NCBI GenBank assembly: GCA_009838035.1
Contig: VXSK01000002.1
Location: forward strand, 186,001-250,000
Source of the DNA: Gammaproteobacteria bacterium
GTDB lineage: Bacteria; Pseudomonadota; Gammaproteobacteria; Steroidobacterales; Foliamicaceae
DNA length: 64,000 nucleotides
Direction: 5' to 3'
The notes under the pieces were generated by a model. That model saw nothing but the letters and a program-made list of their open reading frames with translations. It did no database searches and was not told the origin of the DNA. The translations under genes were made by a program, and so were the position numbers. Shown piece after piece: positions 16,685-26,422 of this stretch; position 1 is the stretch's first letter; each line of letters opens with the position of its first letter.

Positions 16685-17422
16685 ATGAGCGAAATTCTTC
16701 AGGTAGACCATGTGAACTATCACGGTCGCATTGCCTATCTCAGCAAGAAACCGGACCGCATGGACCAGGAACGCGGCCGTGAGCGGTTCACGATCACCGT
16801 CCACTCCGACGGCCACCGCACCTGCACGGCACAGAGCGAGATCGACGACCGGCCCAGCGTGATGCGCAACGTGGCGCTGACGCTGGACGAGAACTGGCAT
16901 CCGCTGGATTGTTTCGTGCGCATTTCGGTGGGCGACCGGTTCATGGGCAGCGGCTGGTTCCGGTTTGGCGAGAACGAAGCCGAGTGCGAGACCTGGACGG
17001 CCGTGGAAGGCCGGGTTTCACAGAAAATGAGCCTGATCGAGCGCCCGCGGGCGTTTGTCGATCACGCCATCATCTGCGACTCCTGGGTCCTGAGTATGCT
17101 CGATCTCAGCAAGGGTCCGGGCGTGCAGAAATTCCCGCAGTTGCTGATGTCGTCACCCGACCACCGCGGCGCCACCGGGCCCATGCTGCACAGCATCCCC
17201 ACGGCGATCGAGTACGTCGGCAAAGACCGGATCACGGTGGGCGCGGGCGAGTTCGACGCCCTGCATTTCCGTTTCGGCGTAAATGTCGGCCTGGCCAACG
17301 ATCACCCGAGGTACGACGTCTGGTGCACCGCCGACGGCCACTACATCTTCCTTCGCGGCGCCGTCTACGGCTACATGATGACCTACTACGAACTCATGGA
17401 CCTGGAGGTGGAACATGCGTAA
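16685..17422 (+). CDS. Conserved hypothetical protein, probably a beta-rich binding fold
   Basis: A 245-residue cytoplasmic protein I do not recognise. ATG 16685 has a strong GGGAGGGG site six bases upstream. The sequence is rich in alternating hydrophobic/polar strands (RFTITVHSDGHRTCTAQ, MGSGWFRFGENEAECETW, RITVGAGEFDALHFRF), which suggests a beta-barrel or DUF3108-like fold. No catalytic motif is obvious and no signal peptide is present. It overlaps the following secreted-protein gene by eight bases and lies 26 bases after the MaoC gene. These linked genes may act together on a lipid or polyketide-like substrate (inference only). Confidence 0.7.
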   Translation: MSEILQVDHVNYHGRIAYLSKKPDRMDQERGRERFTITVHSDGHRTCTAQSEIDDRPSVMRNVALTLDENWHPLDCFVRISVGDRFMGSGWFRFGENEAECETWTAVEGRVSQKMSLIERPRAFVDHAIICDSWVLSMLDLSKGPGVQKFPQLLMSSPDHRGATGPMLHSIPTAIEYVGKDRITVGAGEFDALHFRFGVNVGLANDHPRYDVWCTADGHYIFLRGAVYGYMMTYYELMDLEVEHA

Positions 17423-18368
17423 TCTCAAGTCGTTGCTTGCTGTTGCCTTCCTGGTGACGCTGCTGCCGGCAGCCCCGGCGTTCGCGCAGGGCGAGGATTC
17501 CACGCCAACGGAACGCGACGTGCTGGTGTTGGCCGAGCTGCTGGCGCGCGTTTACGACAACTACAACCAGGTGTATTTCGACCGGCGCATCGGCTATCCG
17601 GAAAACGAACGCCATGACCGCATCGAGCTTCGCGTCGATCGCGTGGGCGGGCCGGATTCCATGCTGCTTGCGTTTCGGGAGTTCTCCGGCGGCGACTATT
17701 CCGCGCTCACTCGCGCCGGTGCGCTGGCGCTGTCGCCCGACAATGAGCGGGGCGCTTCGCGCATGGAGGTCTGGAACCGCCCGGTGGAAGGGCTGGATCC
17801 GATGGCTGAAGGCGCAGGCGTCTCCGAACGTCCGGAAGCGCCGCCGGACTGCGTCGTCTACTGGACCCGCGAGGCCGCGCAATTCCGCGGCAAAGCGGAG
17901 GGCGAGTGCGCCGCATGGGCGGACAAGTCCTTGCTGGGCGAGCAGCAGATGTGGCTGGATGCGCCCGGCGGTCGTGATCACCCGGGCGGAACCTACAGGC
18001 TGCACGCGGCGCGAATGATGAGCTGCTATATCGACATTCCCGGCGTGAGCGGCGGGCGTGACGAGGAATACAGGCGCTACGACAATCTCCAGGTCCACGA
18101 CCGGGGCGGTGGAGCGCGTATCACCCATACGGACGGCAGGGAGATCGGCCTCCGGCTATCGAACGTCGATTGGCCGCTCAACAATTACAGCGACGTCTTC
18201 ACCCGCGACGTCCTGGTCTTGTACGTGCTCGAATACCTCGAAGACGGAATCACCTCCCACGGCTACGTCTTCACCGAGCCCGACACCGAGCGCATCGGCA
18301 TCAACCTCTACTGGATGCTGTCGTACTGCTACATGGAGTCCAACAAGAACATCCGCCCGTTCATGTAG
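17415..18368 (+). CDS. Secreted hypothetical protein
   Basis: A 317-residue protein with a clear signal peptide (MRNLKSLLAVAFLVTLLPAA, then PAFAQ, cleavage near residue 25). The mature part begins GEDSTPTERDVLVLAELLARVYDNYNQVYFDRRIGYP. It has several cysteines spaced through the protein (PPDCVVYW, AEGECAAW, ARMMSCYI, LSYCYM), suggesting disulfides in the periplasm. I do not recognise a family. Its ATG overlaps the end of the preceding gene by eight bases, so the two are probably co-translated. It converges on the OYE-family gene with seven bases between stops and no visible terminator. Confidence 0.72.
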   Translation: MRNLKSLLAVAFLVTLLPAAPAFAQGEDSTPTERDVLVLAELLARVYDNYNQVYFDRRIGYPENERHDRIELRVDRVGGPDSMLLAFREFSGGDYSALTRAGALALSPDNERGASRMEVWNRPVEGLDPMAEGAGVSERPEAPPDCVVYWTREAAQFRGKAEGECAAWADKSLLGEQQMWLDAPGGRDHPGGTYRLHAARMMSCYIDIPGVSGGRDEEYRRYDNLQVHDRGGGARITHTDGREIGLRLSNVDWPLNNYSDVFTRDVLVLYVLEYLEDGITSHGYVFTEPDTERIGINLYWMLSYCYMESNKNIRPFM

Positions 18369-18375
18369 TCCCGGG

Positions 18376-20349
18376 CTAGAGGGAGCGGCCGAGGGCGTGG
18401 CCGTCGGTGGTGGCGGCGAGCAGCGTGCGCGGCATGTCGCAATCGCCGACGCAAACCACTTCGACGCCTTTCGCCTTCAGCGGCGCGGCCAGTTCGTCGT
18501 TGGGCGCGCGGCTGCCGGACCAGGTCAGCATCGCCAGGTCGTCGATATCCCGCAGCGAACCGTTGAGGACATTGCGGCAACTGACGCGGCCTTCATCCAG
18601 CGCGGAATCGGCATGGATGTCCGAAAGCAGCACGACCTCCACGTTCGGCATGCCGTACAGGCGCCGGTAGATGCCCTGACGCGTCACCAGGCCAACATCG
18701 CTGGCCAGACGCTCCCGGGGCGTGACGATCACAAGCCGCGCGAAACGCTCCGCCAGCAGTTCCGCTGCCGAGTAGGTCGCCAGCGTATGGTCCTGGTCCC
18801 ATAACACGGCCGTGCCGTCTATCGTTTCCTCGGGACGCTCCAGCATTTCCCGGCTGACCTCGCGGATATCGAATACGAAATCGCGCCATTCCTCAGGCCA
18901 GCCGTGCGGCCACAGCATCGTCGCGCCGCCTGCCAGGACCACCACGTCCGGCTCGCACTGCAGCACGTCGTCCACTCCCGCCTGGATCCCGAGGTGAACT
19001 GTTGCACCGGCTTTTGCGGCGGCCATTTCCTGGTAGTCGTAGACACTGCTTACGTTCTCTCCGCCGGGTAATTGGGCATGCAGGTACGCCTTGCCGCCGG
19101 GCCGCTCCGATGAGCCGAAAACGGTGACTTCATGTCCCCGGGCGGCAGCCACCCAACCGGTCTCCAGGCCCGCGGGACCGGCGCCCGCGACCACGACGCG
19201 CCGCTTGCGCCTGGCCGGCTGCGGCCAGTAGTCCACCTCGTCGGGCTGCGAAAGGCGGGGGTTGTTGTCGCAGAGGATCGGCTTGCGCTCGACGATCGTG
19301 GCCCAGCAGGTATTGCAGGACACGCAGTAGCGGATCTCGGACTGCCGGCCTTCGGCGGATTTCTTAACCCAGGCCGCGTCGGTTACCAGCGGCCGCCCAA
19401 GCGCCACCATCTGCGCCTTTCCCGCGGCCAGTATGCCCTCCGCTTCCGCCGGGTCGGTAATCAGACCCAGGGCCATGAGCGGCACGCCTGGCGCGTTGGC
19501 CGCGATCTCCGCGTGCTCCTGGACATACGGGGCGCGCGGGTAGCTCATGTCCGGAATGTGCGTCTCCAGCGTATGGGAATGCGAACCGTCGCAATAGACC
19601 AGGTAATGAAAGCCGCCGGTCTCCGCCAGGCGCGCGGTGATGCGCGCGGACTCGGGATGATCGATGCCTCCCGGAATCCCGTCAGTGCCCGGCAGTTTTA
19701 ATCCTATTATGAAATTATTCTTACAACTACTTGTTATTACTTCTATTAGTTCCCTCAATAATCGTGTTCTTCCCTCCACGTCGCCACCGTACTCGTCGTC
19801 GCGTATGTTGGCCGCCGGCGACAGGAACTGGTGAAACAGGTGGCCATGTCCGGCGGAAAGTTCGACCCCGCTGAAACCCGCCTCCTCCAGGCGGCGCGCG
19901 CCCTTGCCGAAGTGTTCGATGGCCTCGTGAATGCGGTGCACAGGCATTTCCCTGGGCATGGTCCAGCTCAGGTCATCGGGCAGCGCCGAGGGCGCCCACG
20001 CCTGATGCGACCGGCCCGCCTCGCGGTGACCGCGGCCGGAATCCTGAAACTGCCCCAGAAGGCGGCAACCCTTGCTTTCCACGCTGTCCGCCCAGCGGGA
20101 CAGGGCATCGAGAGTGTTCGGTTGGAACAGGGCAGGGCGGTGCGACCGGTCGTGCCAGGGCAGCACGTTCAGTGGCTCGGTGACGATCAATCCCGTTCCG
20201 CCCGCTGCGCGGTTGGCGTGATAGCGCACAAGGCGGGGATCGATGTCCTGGTTCTGCGTGTAACGCGTGCTCATCGACGCGTGGACCACGCGATTGCGCA
20301 CGGTTCTCCCGGCCAGCGTGATCGGTTCAAGCAGAAGCGGATATTCCAT
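18376..20349 (-). CDS. 2,4-dienoyl-CoA reductase / Old Yellow Enzyme-type flavo-iron-sulfur oxidoreductase
   Basis: A 657-residue NADH:flavin oxidoreductase. I start it at ATG 20349 (MEYPLLLEPITLAGRTVRNRV, the normal N-terminus); a TTG seven codons earlier is possible. The FMN TIM barrel covers about residues 1-330, with ELSAGHGHLFHQFLSPAANIRDDEYGG. Four cysteines for a 4Fe-4S cluster lie in CVSCNTCW plus a later C (342, 345, 348, 360). The FAD/NAD(P) Rossmann part starts with VVVAGAGPAGLE near 389. This is the domain order of FadH, trimethylamine dehydrogenase and relatives, which reduce dienoyl-CoAs or demethylate amines; substrate is unassigned. A stretch at about 19696-19769 is strikingly AT-rich although the protein reads through normally. 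Confidence 0.9.
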   Translation of the reverse strand: MEYPLLLEPITLAGRTVRNRVVHASMSTRYTQNQDIDPRLVRYHANRAAGGTGLIVTEPLNVLPWHDRSHRPALFQPNTLDALSRWADSVESKGCRLLGQFQDSGRGHREAGRSHQAWAPSALPDDLSWTMPREMPVHRIHEAIEHFGKGARRLEEAGFSGVELSAGHGHLFHQFLSPAANIRDDEYGGDVEGRTRLLRELIEVITSSCKNNFIIGLKLPGTDGIPGGIDHPESARITARLAETGGFHYLVYCDGSHSHTLETHIPDMSYPRAPYVQEHAEIAANAPGVPLMALGLITDPAEAEGILAAGKAQMVALGRPLVTDAAWVKKSAEGRQSEIRYCVSCNTCWATIVERKPILCDNNPRLSQPDEVDYWPQPARRKRRVVVAGAGPAGLETGWVAAARGHEVTVFGSSERPGGKAYLHAQLPGGENVSSVYDYQEMAAAKAGATVHLGIQAGVDDVLQCEPDVVVLAGGATMLWPHGWPEEWRDFVFDIREVSREMLERPEETIDGTAVLWDQDHTLATYSAAELLAERFARLVIVTPRERLASDVGLVTRQGIYRRLYGMPNVEVVLLSDIHADSALDEGRVSCRNVLNGSLRDIDDLAMLTWSGSRAPNDELAAPLKAKGVEVVCVGDCDMPRTLLAATTDGHALGRSL

Positions 20350-20418
20350 TCGCCCAGGACGGATTGGCAATTGAGCGAGCGTACCTTAACCTTTAGGCAG
20401 AGCTTGTAAACCGACAGT

Positions 20419-23106
20419 TTGAGCACGCCTTCCTACCAGCAGATTCTCGAACAGGACCTTTTCCCCGCGCTGCGGGAGGGCGCACTGGTCGTGACCGCCA
20501 CCGGCAGGCTGGCGCGGAGGATACGCTTCCGCTACGGCCAGTGGCGCCGCGCCGCGAACGCAACCGTCTGGCGGCGGCCGGCCGTAATGTCCTGGCAGGA
20601 ATGGGTGCGCCAGTTGTGGGAAGATTCGCTGCTGCGCGGCGGCATAGCCGGCGATTTCACATTGCTGTCGTCCCACGGATCGCTGATGCTCTGGGAGCAG
20701 GCGGTCGGGAAGAATGCGGTGGCCGGCTTCGACCTGGAGCAGAACGCGGAACTGGCCCGTAGGAGCTGGAACCTGGCGCTTGAATACGGGCTGAACCTCG
20801 AGCGCCTGCGCAGCGAGGTGGACGGGGAAGACGAGCGCCGCTTCGCCCGTTGGGTCGCGCGCTTCGAGGAACTGCGCCGATCGGGAAGCTGGCTGGAGCC
20901 CGCGGGACTCCCGCCACTCCTGACCCAGGATCTGCAGAGCGGCGCGATTGCCGCTCGCGGGCCGCTGCATCTGCTCGGGTTCAACGATCCGCTGCCGACG
21001 CCGCAATCCGAATTGCTTGAGACCGTACGCTCCGCTGGCATCTCCGTGGAAACAGGCCCGGCAGCGCCCAGGGCGGCAAACGTATGCCAGATCCAATACG
21101 AAAACGGCGACGAGGAACTGCAGGCCGCGGCAAGCTGGGCCGTGGAAGGCAACGCCGGCCTGGTGCTTGTCGATTTCACCGATCGTGCCCCCCGGGCGCG
21201 CCGGGCGCTGCTGGACCGGATGCAGCCCGCATGGCAGACGCGAGGATTTCCACAGGATGCTCCGCTGAACTCCGCCGAAGCGCCATCGCTGGGACATGCA
21301 GGACCGGCGGAAATGGCCCTCGACGCGCTCTGCCTGTTGCCGACCGTAGTGGATTTCGAGGTGGTCAGCCGGGTGCTGCGCGGCGCATACCTTCATGGTT
21401 CGGACGCGGAAGCCGGCAGCCGCGCACGCGTGGAGCGGCGGATAAGGGAGAGACTGGTCGGGGGCGAGATTACCCGCGCGCAACTGATGGCGCGCACCCT
21501 GTCGGGCGCGCCACTGCTCGCCCAGGAACTGCAGAAAGCATGGAAGGCTTCCAGAAAGGCCCGCGGAAAGGGCAGGGCGCACTCCTACCGCACCTGGGCC
21601 GGAGTATTCACGACCTTTCTGCGCGAACTGGGCTGGCCAGGCGACCGGCCGCTGGTCAGCAGCGAGCAGCAGGCGGTGGAAGCCTTCGGCCGCTTGCTTT
21701 CGGAGTACGGCGGCTGCGACGCCATTTCCGCAAGGCCCGTCCCGCTCGCCGCAGCGCTCTCGCGCCTGGGCACGATGGCCCGGGACCGCAAGTTCCAGCC
21801 CCAGGGTCCCGACCAGGCCGTGGAACTCCTGCCGGTCGAGGAGTCGGCCGGTTTGCACTTCGATCGATTATGGGTGGCGGGCGCGGGCGCCAACCTGTGG
21901 CCACGAGGAATCCGGCCGGCGCCCCTGCTTCCTCTTGGATTGCAACGGCGCATGAAGATGCCCCAGGCAAGCGCGCAGTCGGCGCTGGACCAGGCCCGCC
22001 GGCAAACGCAAGCATTGCTGCACAGCGCCGACGAAGTGGTGTTCAGTTGGTCGAAGGTTGCGGAAGAAGGCGTGGAGACAAGCTGCAGTCCACTCATTGC
22101 CCAGGTTCCCCTGCGCGACCCTTCAAGCGTGGAGGAGGCGGTTGCGGGCCCTGCTTACGTCGAAGTCGTTCGCGCCGGCGCCTCGCTGGAGACACTCAGG
22201 GACGATGCTGCGCCTCCGCTCCAGCCGGATGAAGAGGTCGGCGGCGGTACGCGGCTGATGGATCATCAACTCAGGAACCCGTTTCGCGCATTTGCAGAGC
22301 ATCGACTGTACGCGGCCGAGTACCCAAGACCGTGGGACGGAATCAGTCCGCTGGACCGCGGGGACATCGTGCACAAGCTCTTGTGCCGGCTCTATACCGA
22401 GTTCGGGGACGCCGCGTCGCTGGCGGAGGCCTTGCCCGACCTGGAGCCCAGCCTCCAGGAATGGGCGGCGCAAATCCCCCGCAAGGAACCGCCGGGAATC
22501 CGGCCGCTCGTGCTGGGGCTGCTGCGGATGGAACGCGAGCGGGCCGTGCTGCTTGCGCTGGACTGGGTCCGTCGCGACCTCGAGCGCGGCGAATTCAGCG
22601 TCCGGGAACTGGAGGAACTGGCACAACTGGACCTGGGACCTGTCACGCTGCGAATGAGGCTGGACCGGGTCGATCAACCGGGGGCCGACGCGGGGGCGCT
22701 GGTGCTGGATTACAAGACCGGGCGGGAAATACCGCTTTCGGGGCTCAACCCGGAGCGTCTGCGGTCCAGCCAGCTTCCGGCATACGCGCTGGTCACGCCA
22801 GACGTGTCCGGTGTCGGCTACGTATTCCTTTCCGGAAGACAGCGAGCGGTGAAGGGCATATGCGACCCGAGCGCCGATATTCCGGGCAAGGAGAAGCTGC
22901 CGAAGCTGACACCCATTTCGAAGCACCGCGATTTCAGGCATTACGCGAACTGGGAAAGCGTCCTGGCGGCCTGGCGCGAAGCACTGGAAAAAGCGGCGAT
23001 GGACCTGAGCCGGGGCGATGCGCGCGTCGAGATTTTTTCCTGGGATGACGGCGGTCGCGGACAGTACCAGGTACTGAGCCGTATCCAGGAGCTGGAGCAG
23101 GCATGA
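20419..23106 (+). CDS. AddB-like PD-(D/E)XK nuclease family DNA repair protein
   Basis: An 895-residue protein of the 'probable DNA repair protein' group that accompanies a UvrD/AddA-like helicase in many gamma- and betaproteobacteria. The N-terminus (GALVVTATGRLARRIRFRYGQWRRA) resembles an inactivated helicase domain. The C-terminal nuclease core has VLDYKTGREIPLS near residue 770, preceded by the RMRLDRVDQP strand. No four-Cys iron-sulfur cluster like that of Bacillus AddB is evident. The start is a TTG at 20419, the first codon giving the family N-terminus. It overlaps the helicase gene by four bases (ATGA), so they surely act as one complex for double-strand-end processing. Confidence 0.88.
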   Translation: MSTPSYQQILEQDLFPALREGALVVTATGRLARRIRFRYGQWRRAANATVWRRPAVMSWQEWVRQLWEDSLLRGGIAGDFTLLSSHGSLMLWEQAVGKNAVAGFDLEQNAELARRSWNLALEYGLNLERLRSEVDGEDERRFARWVARFEELRRSGSWLEPAGLPPLLTQDLQSGAIAARGPLHLLGFNDPLPTPQSELLETVRSAGISVETGPAAPRAANVCQIQYENGDEELQAAASWAVEGNAGLVLVDFTDRAPRARRALLDRMQPAWQTRGFPQDAPLNSAEAPSLGHAGPAEMALDALCLLPTVVDFEVVSRVLRGAYLHGSDAEAGSRARVERRIRERLVGGEITRAQLMARTLSGAPLLAQELQKAWKASRKARGKGRAHSYRTWAGVFTTFLRELGWPGDRPLVSSEQQAVEAFGRLLSEYGGCDAISARPVPLAAALSRLGTMARDRKFQPQGPDQAVELLPVEESAGLHFDRLWVAGAGANLWPRGIRPAPLLPLGLQRRMKMPQASAQSALDQARRQTQALLHSADEVVFSWSKVAEEGVETSCSPLIAQVPLRDPSSVEEAVAGPAYVEVVRAGASLETLRDDAAPPLQPDEEVGGGTRLMDHQLRNPFRAFAEHRLYAAEYPRPWDGISPLDRGDIVHKLLCRLYTEFGDAASLAEALPDLEPSLQEWAAQIPRKEPPGIRPLVLGLLRMERERAVLLALDWVRRDLERGEFSVRELEELAQLDLGPVTLRMRLDRVDQPGADAGALVLDYKTGREIPLSGLNPERLRSSQLPAYALVTPDVSGVGYVFLSGRQRAVKGICDPSADIPGKEKLPKLTPISKHRDFRHYANWESVLAAWREALEKAAMDLSRGDARVEIFSWDDGGRGQYQVLSRIQELEQA

Positions 23107-26100
23107 CCGCGCCCGGAGACCAGGCGGTCCGCGAACGGGCGCTGCACCCGGAGCGCTCGTTCATCGTGCAGGCGCCGGCCGGCTCCGGCAAGACCGAGAT
23201 TCTGGTCCAGCGCTACCTGAGACTGCTGGCGCGGGAGGCCGAGCCCGACGCGGTGCTGGCGATCACCTTCACGCGCAAGGCGGCCGCTGAAATGCGCGAG
23301 CGCGTGGCCCGCAGCCTCCGGGAGGCCGCTTCGGACAACAAGGACGTTCCGCCTCACCGCCAACGGAGCCTCGAGCTTGCGAGGCGCGTGCTTGTACAGT
23401 CCCGCAAGCGCGGCTGGGACCTTCCGGACAATCCCGCGCGCCTGCGCATCATTACCATCGACTCGCTCGGTTCGTGGCTGGCGGCGAGTTCCCCGGTGTC
23501 CAGCGGCGGCGGAGCGCTGGGCAACCTGCGCGCCGACGCAGTGCCTCTATACGAAACGGCCGCCCGCATGTTGCTGCAAGATGGCATCCGGATTGGGGAC
23601 GAGGATGTGCAGACCCTGCTTCGCCACCTGGACGGCAGCGGGCAGCAATTCACCGAACTGGTCGCGGGAATGCTGGCCAAGCGCGAACAGTGGCTGCCGT
23701 TGCTGGGAGCGGGGGACAACGCAGCGGCGCTCAATGCGGCGCTGCGCAATCTCGCAGGCCGCGAAATCGGCCGCATGCTTCAATGCCTGGGGAGATTTTG
23801 CGGAGAATTCGAGAAGGCCTTTGCCGATTACTGGGTAACCGACGATGAGCCGGACGACCCCGCCAACCCCGATGCGCTTTCCGGATGGGGCCGCGCGGCG
23901 AACGACCTGCTCACGCTGAAGAACGAATGGCGCGTGCGGTTCAAGAAGCAGCTCGGCGAAAAACTGGAACAAGCGCTCAGAGGGTCCGGCGAGTTACAGG
24001 AACGATTGTCCCGCCTCAGGATTCTCGAGTCGCCTGGTTACGAAGCGGCCCGTCTGCAACTGGTGCAGTCGGTTATGCGCGTGTTGCGCGGCGCTTTTGC
24101 GCAGTTGAAGGTGCTGTTTGCGCAGCGCAGGGAAACCGACTACACGGAAGTCAGCCAGGCGGCGCTCAAGGCCCTGGGCCACGGCGACCGACCGTCGCTG
24201 CTGGCCGAACGCCTGGATACGCGGCTGCGCCACATCCTGGTCGACGAGTTCCAGGACACCTCGCGCACCCAGCTCGACCTGCTCCAGCAGATGACCCGCG
24301 AGTGGCAGGACGGCGACGGCCGCACCGTGTTCATGGTCGGCGACCCCATGCAGTCCATATATGGGTTCCGGGAGGCCGACGTACGCGGCTACCTCAGGGT
24401 GTGCGAACAGGGATTGGCAGCCCTGCGGCCCGAACTGCTCCGGTTGACCGTGAACTTCCGTTCCACGCCCGGGCTGGTGGACTGGTTCAATATGGTTTTC
24501 CCCAGGGTCTTCCCTGCCGAGGGCGACATGCTGCTGGGCACCGTGGCCTATACGCCCTGCAAGCCGGCGCCCGGGGCAAGGCCCGCGTCCGAGGCGAAGC
24601 ACGGAAATGCCGATGCACGTCTTCACTACTTCCGCAAGGGGGATCACGAGTCCGAGGTGGCGATCGTCGAGCAAATCGTCCGAACCACGCTCAAGGACCG
24701 TCCCGACGGGACCATCGGAATCCTGGTCCGCAGCCGAACCCACGGAGAGGAGGTGAGTAACGCGCTGGGCAGGACCGGCATCGCGGTCAACCGCACCGAG
24801 TTCGAGCGCCGCAAGCGCTTCAGCGTGGTACAGGACCTGGCCGCGATTGCCCGCGCCCTGGCGCAACTGTCCGACCGCATCGCCTGGCTGGCGGTCCTGC
24901 GCGCACCGTGGTGCGGACTTTCGCTCAAGGATTTGCACGCGCTTTGCCACGATGCCCCGCGCGAAACGATCTGGGACCTGCTGCGGGACGCCGCGCGCGT
25001 CGGCCGCCTCAGTCGTGATGGGCGCGACCGCCTGGCCCGCGTCGTCCCGGTGCTCGAACGGGCGCTGCGCCTGCGCGGGCAACTGGACTTTCGAAGCTGG
25101 GTGGAAGGAACCTGGCTGGCTCTGGGCGGTCCCGCGGGCAACAGCGACGAGAATTGCCTGCGTCATGCGGCCGAGTTTCTCGACAGTCTCGCCGAAACCA
25201 GCCAGGGAAGTCAGATCGACAACGCGGTTGCCCGCACGCTCAAACTCACCGACGAATTCGTGTCCAACCCGGAGACCGGCGCGCGCGTGCAGATCCTGAC
25301 CATGCACAAGGCCAAGGGCCTGGAGTTCGACACCGTGATCCTGCCGGGGCTGGGACGGGACATTCGCGGCGGACGCGCGCCGGTGCTGCGCTGGTGGCAG
25401 CCGCCGCCCGGCGAGAACTGGTTGCCGGCGGAGCAGGGCGCCGCAACCCTGCTGGCCGTGCCCCCGTCACGGCGAAGACAGGACAGCGACGCCGTGTACG
25501 AATACCTGGACAAACTGGAGAAGGCCCGTGAGAATGCCGAGCGCAGGAGGCTCCTGTACGTGGCGGCGACGCGTGCGCGCACCCGCCTGCATCTGCTGGT
25601 GGGCCTGGTCCGGGACGAGGAGTCGCAGGGCCCGGGGGAGTTCAGGCCCTCGGCGCGGACCATGGCCGCCGACCTTGCGGAGGCTCTCAGGGAACTCTTC
25701 GAGCGGGAAGCTCCCGGGGAACTCCCCGCAAAGCGCAGGAGCGCGAGGAAACGGCGATTGGTGAAACCGGAGATCCAGCGCGTGCCCGACGGCTGGGCGC
25801 CGCCAGAACCTCCGGCGCCGATGATCGCACCCAGCCCGGAGGCAACCCGGTCCCCTTCATACGTCTGGGCCGGCGAACGGGCGCGGGTGCTGGGCCTGGC
25901 GGTCCACCGCTGGCTTCAGGAAATCGCCGAAGAAGGACCCGGCGCCTGGTCACGCGAGCGCCTGGGAGAGCAGCGTTCGCGCACGCGGCGAATGCTTCAG
26001 TTCCACGGCGTGCCGGCGGACGAATTGGAATCGCTGTCGGCGGACGTTGAAACCGCACTGCTCAACACGCTGGAAGACGAAACGGGCCGCTGGACGCTTG

Positions 26101-26405
26101 AGCTTCACGACGATGCCGCCAGCGAACTGCCTCTGTCCCTGCAGGAAGACGGCCGAACGCGCAGCCTGATCCTCGACCGGAGCTTCGTGCACGAGGGCGA
26201 GCGCTGGATCGTGGACTACAAGACTTCGCGCCACGAGGGCGGCGACCTGGATGCCTTCCTGGATGAGGAGGAGCGCCGTTACGCCCCGCAACTCGAGCGC
26301 TACCGTCTCGCCATGCAGGCGCGCGAAAGCCGGCCCATCCGCACCGCGCTCTACTTCCCCTGGCACAGCGCCTTCCGCGAAGTCACCCCCGAACCCGGCG
26401 CGTAA
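23103..26405 (+). CDS. AddA-like UvrD-family helicase/nuclease
   Basis: An 1100-residue superfamily 1A helicase with a C-terminal nuclease. Helicase motifs in order: Walker A APAGSGKTE (K30), ITFTRKAAAEM, motif II LVDEFQDTSRTQ, GDPMQSIYGFREAD, VNFRSTPGLVDWFN, MHKAKGLEFDTVILPGL, and motif VI LYVAATRARTRLHLL. Near residue 1043 there is a PD-(D/E)XK core WIVDYKTSRHEGG. The layout matches AddA/RecB-like end-processing enzymes that unwind and degrade DNA ends to start recombination. With the overlapping nuclease gene upstream it forms a two-subunit machine. ATG 23103 lies in the preceding stop codon. Confidence 0.93.
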   Translation: MTAPGDQAVRERALHPERSFIVQAPAGSGKTEILVQRYLRLLAREAEPDAVLAITFTRKAAAEMRERVARSLREAASDNKDVPPHRQRSLELARRVLVQSRKRGWDLPDNPARLRIITIDSLGSWLAASSPVSSGGGALGNLRADAVPLYETAARMLLQDGIRIGDEDVQTLLRHLDGSGQQFTELVAGMLAKREQWLPLLGAGDNAAALNAALRNLAGREIGRMLQCLGRFCGEFEKAFADYWVTDDEPDDPANPDALSGWGRAANDLLTLKNEWRVRFKKQLGEKLEQALRGSGELQERLSRLRILESPGYEAARLQLVQSVMRVLRGAFAQLKVLFAQRRETDYTEVSQAALKALGHGDRPSLLAERLDTRLRHILVDEFQDTSRTQLDLLQQMTREWQDGDGRTVFMVGDPMQSIYGFREADVRGYLRVCEQGLAALRPELLRLTVNFRSTPGLVDWFNMVFPRVFPAEGDMLLGTVAYTPCKPAPGARPASEAKHGNADARLHYFRKGDHESEVAIVEQIVRTTLKDRPDGTIGILVRSRTHGEEVSNALGRTGIAVNRTEFERRKRFSVVQDLAAIARALAQLSDRIAWLAVLRAPWCGLSLKDLHALCHDAPRETIWDLLRDAARVGRLSRDGRDRLARVVPVLERALRLRGQLDFRSWVEGTWLALGGPAGNSDENCLRHAAEFLDSLAETSQGSQIDNAVARTLKLTDEFVSNPETGARVQILTMHKAKGLEFDTVILPGLGRDIRGGRAPVLRWWQPPPGENWLPAEQGAATLLAVPPSRRRQDSDAVYEYLDKLEKARENAERRRLLYVAATRARTRLHLLVGLVRDEESQGPGEFRPSARTMAADLAEALRELFEREAPGELPAKRRSARKRRLVKPEIQRVPDGWAPPEPPAPMIAPSPEATRSPSYVWAGERARVLGLAVHRWLQEIAEEGPGAWSRERLGEQRSRTRRMLQFHGVPADELESLSADVETALLNTLEDETGRWTLELHDDAASELPLSLQEDGRTRSLILDRSFVHEGERWIVDYKTSRHEGGDLDAFLDEEERRYAPQLERYRLAMQARESRPIRTALYFPWHSAFREVTPEPGA

Positions 26406-26422
26406 CCTCGGGCCAACAGACC

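Noticed and set aside
20386..21858. A 490-codon frame antisense to the AddB-like gene
   Set aside because: Shadow of a real gene in GC-rich DNA; low-complexity Arg/Gln-rich translation with no family features.
23994..25307. A 437-codon frame antisense to the helicase gene
   Set aside because: It lies wholly inside a helicase with all its motifs; no supporting signal.
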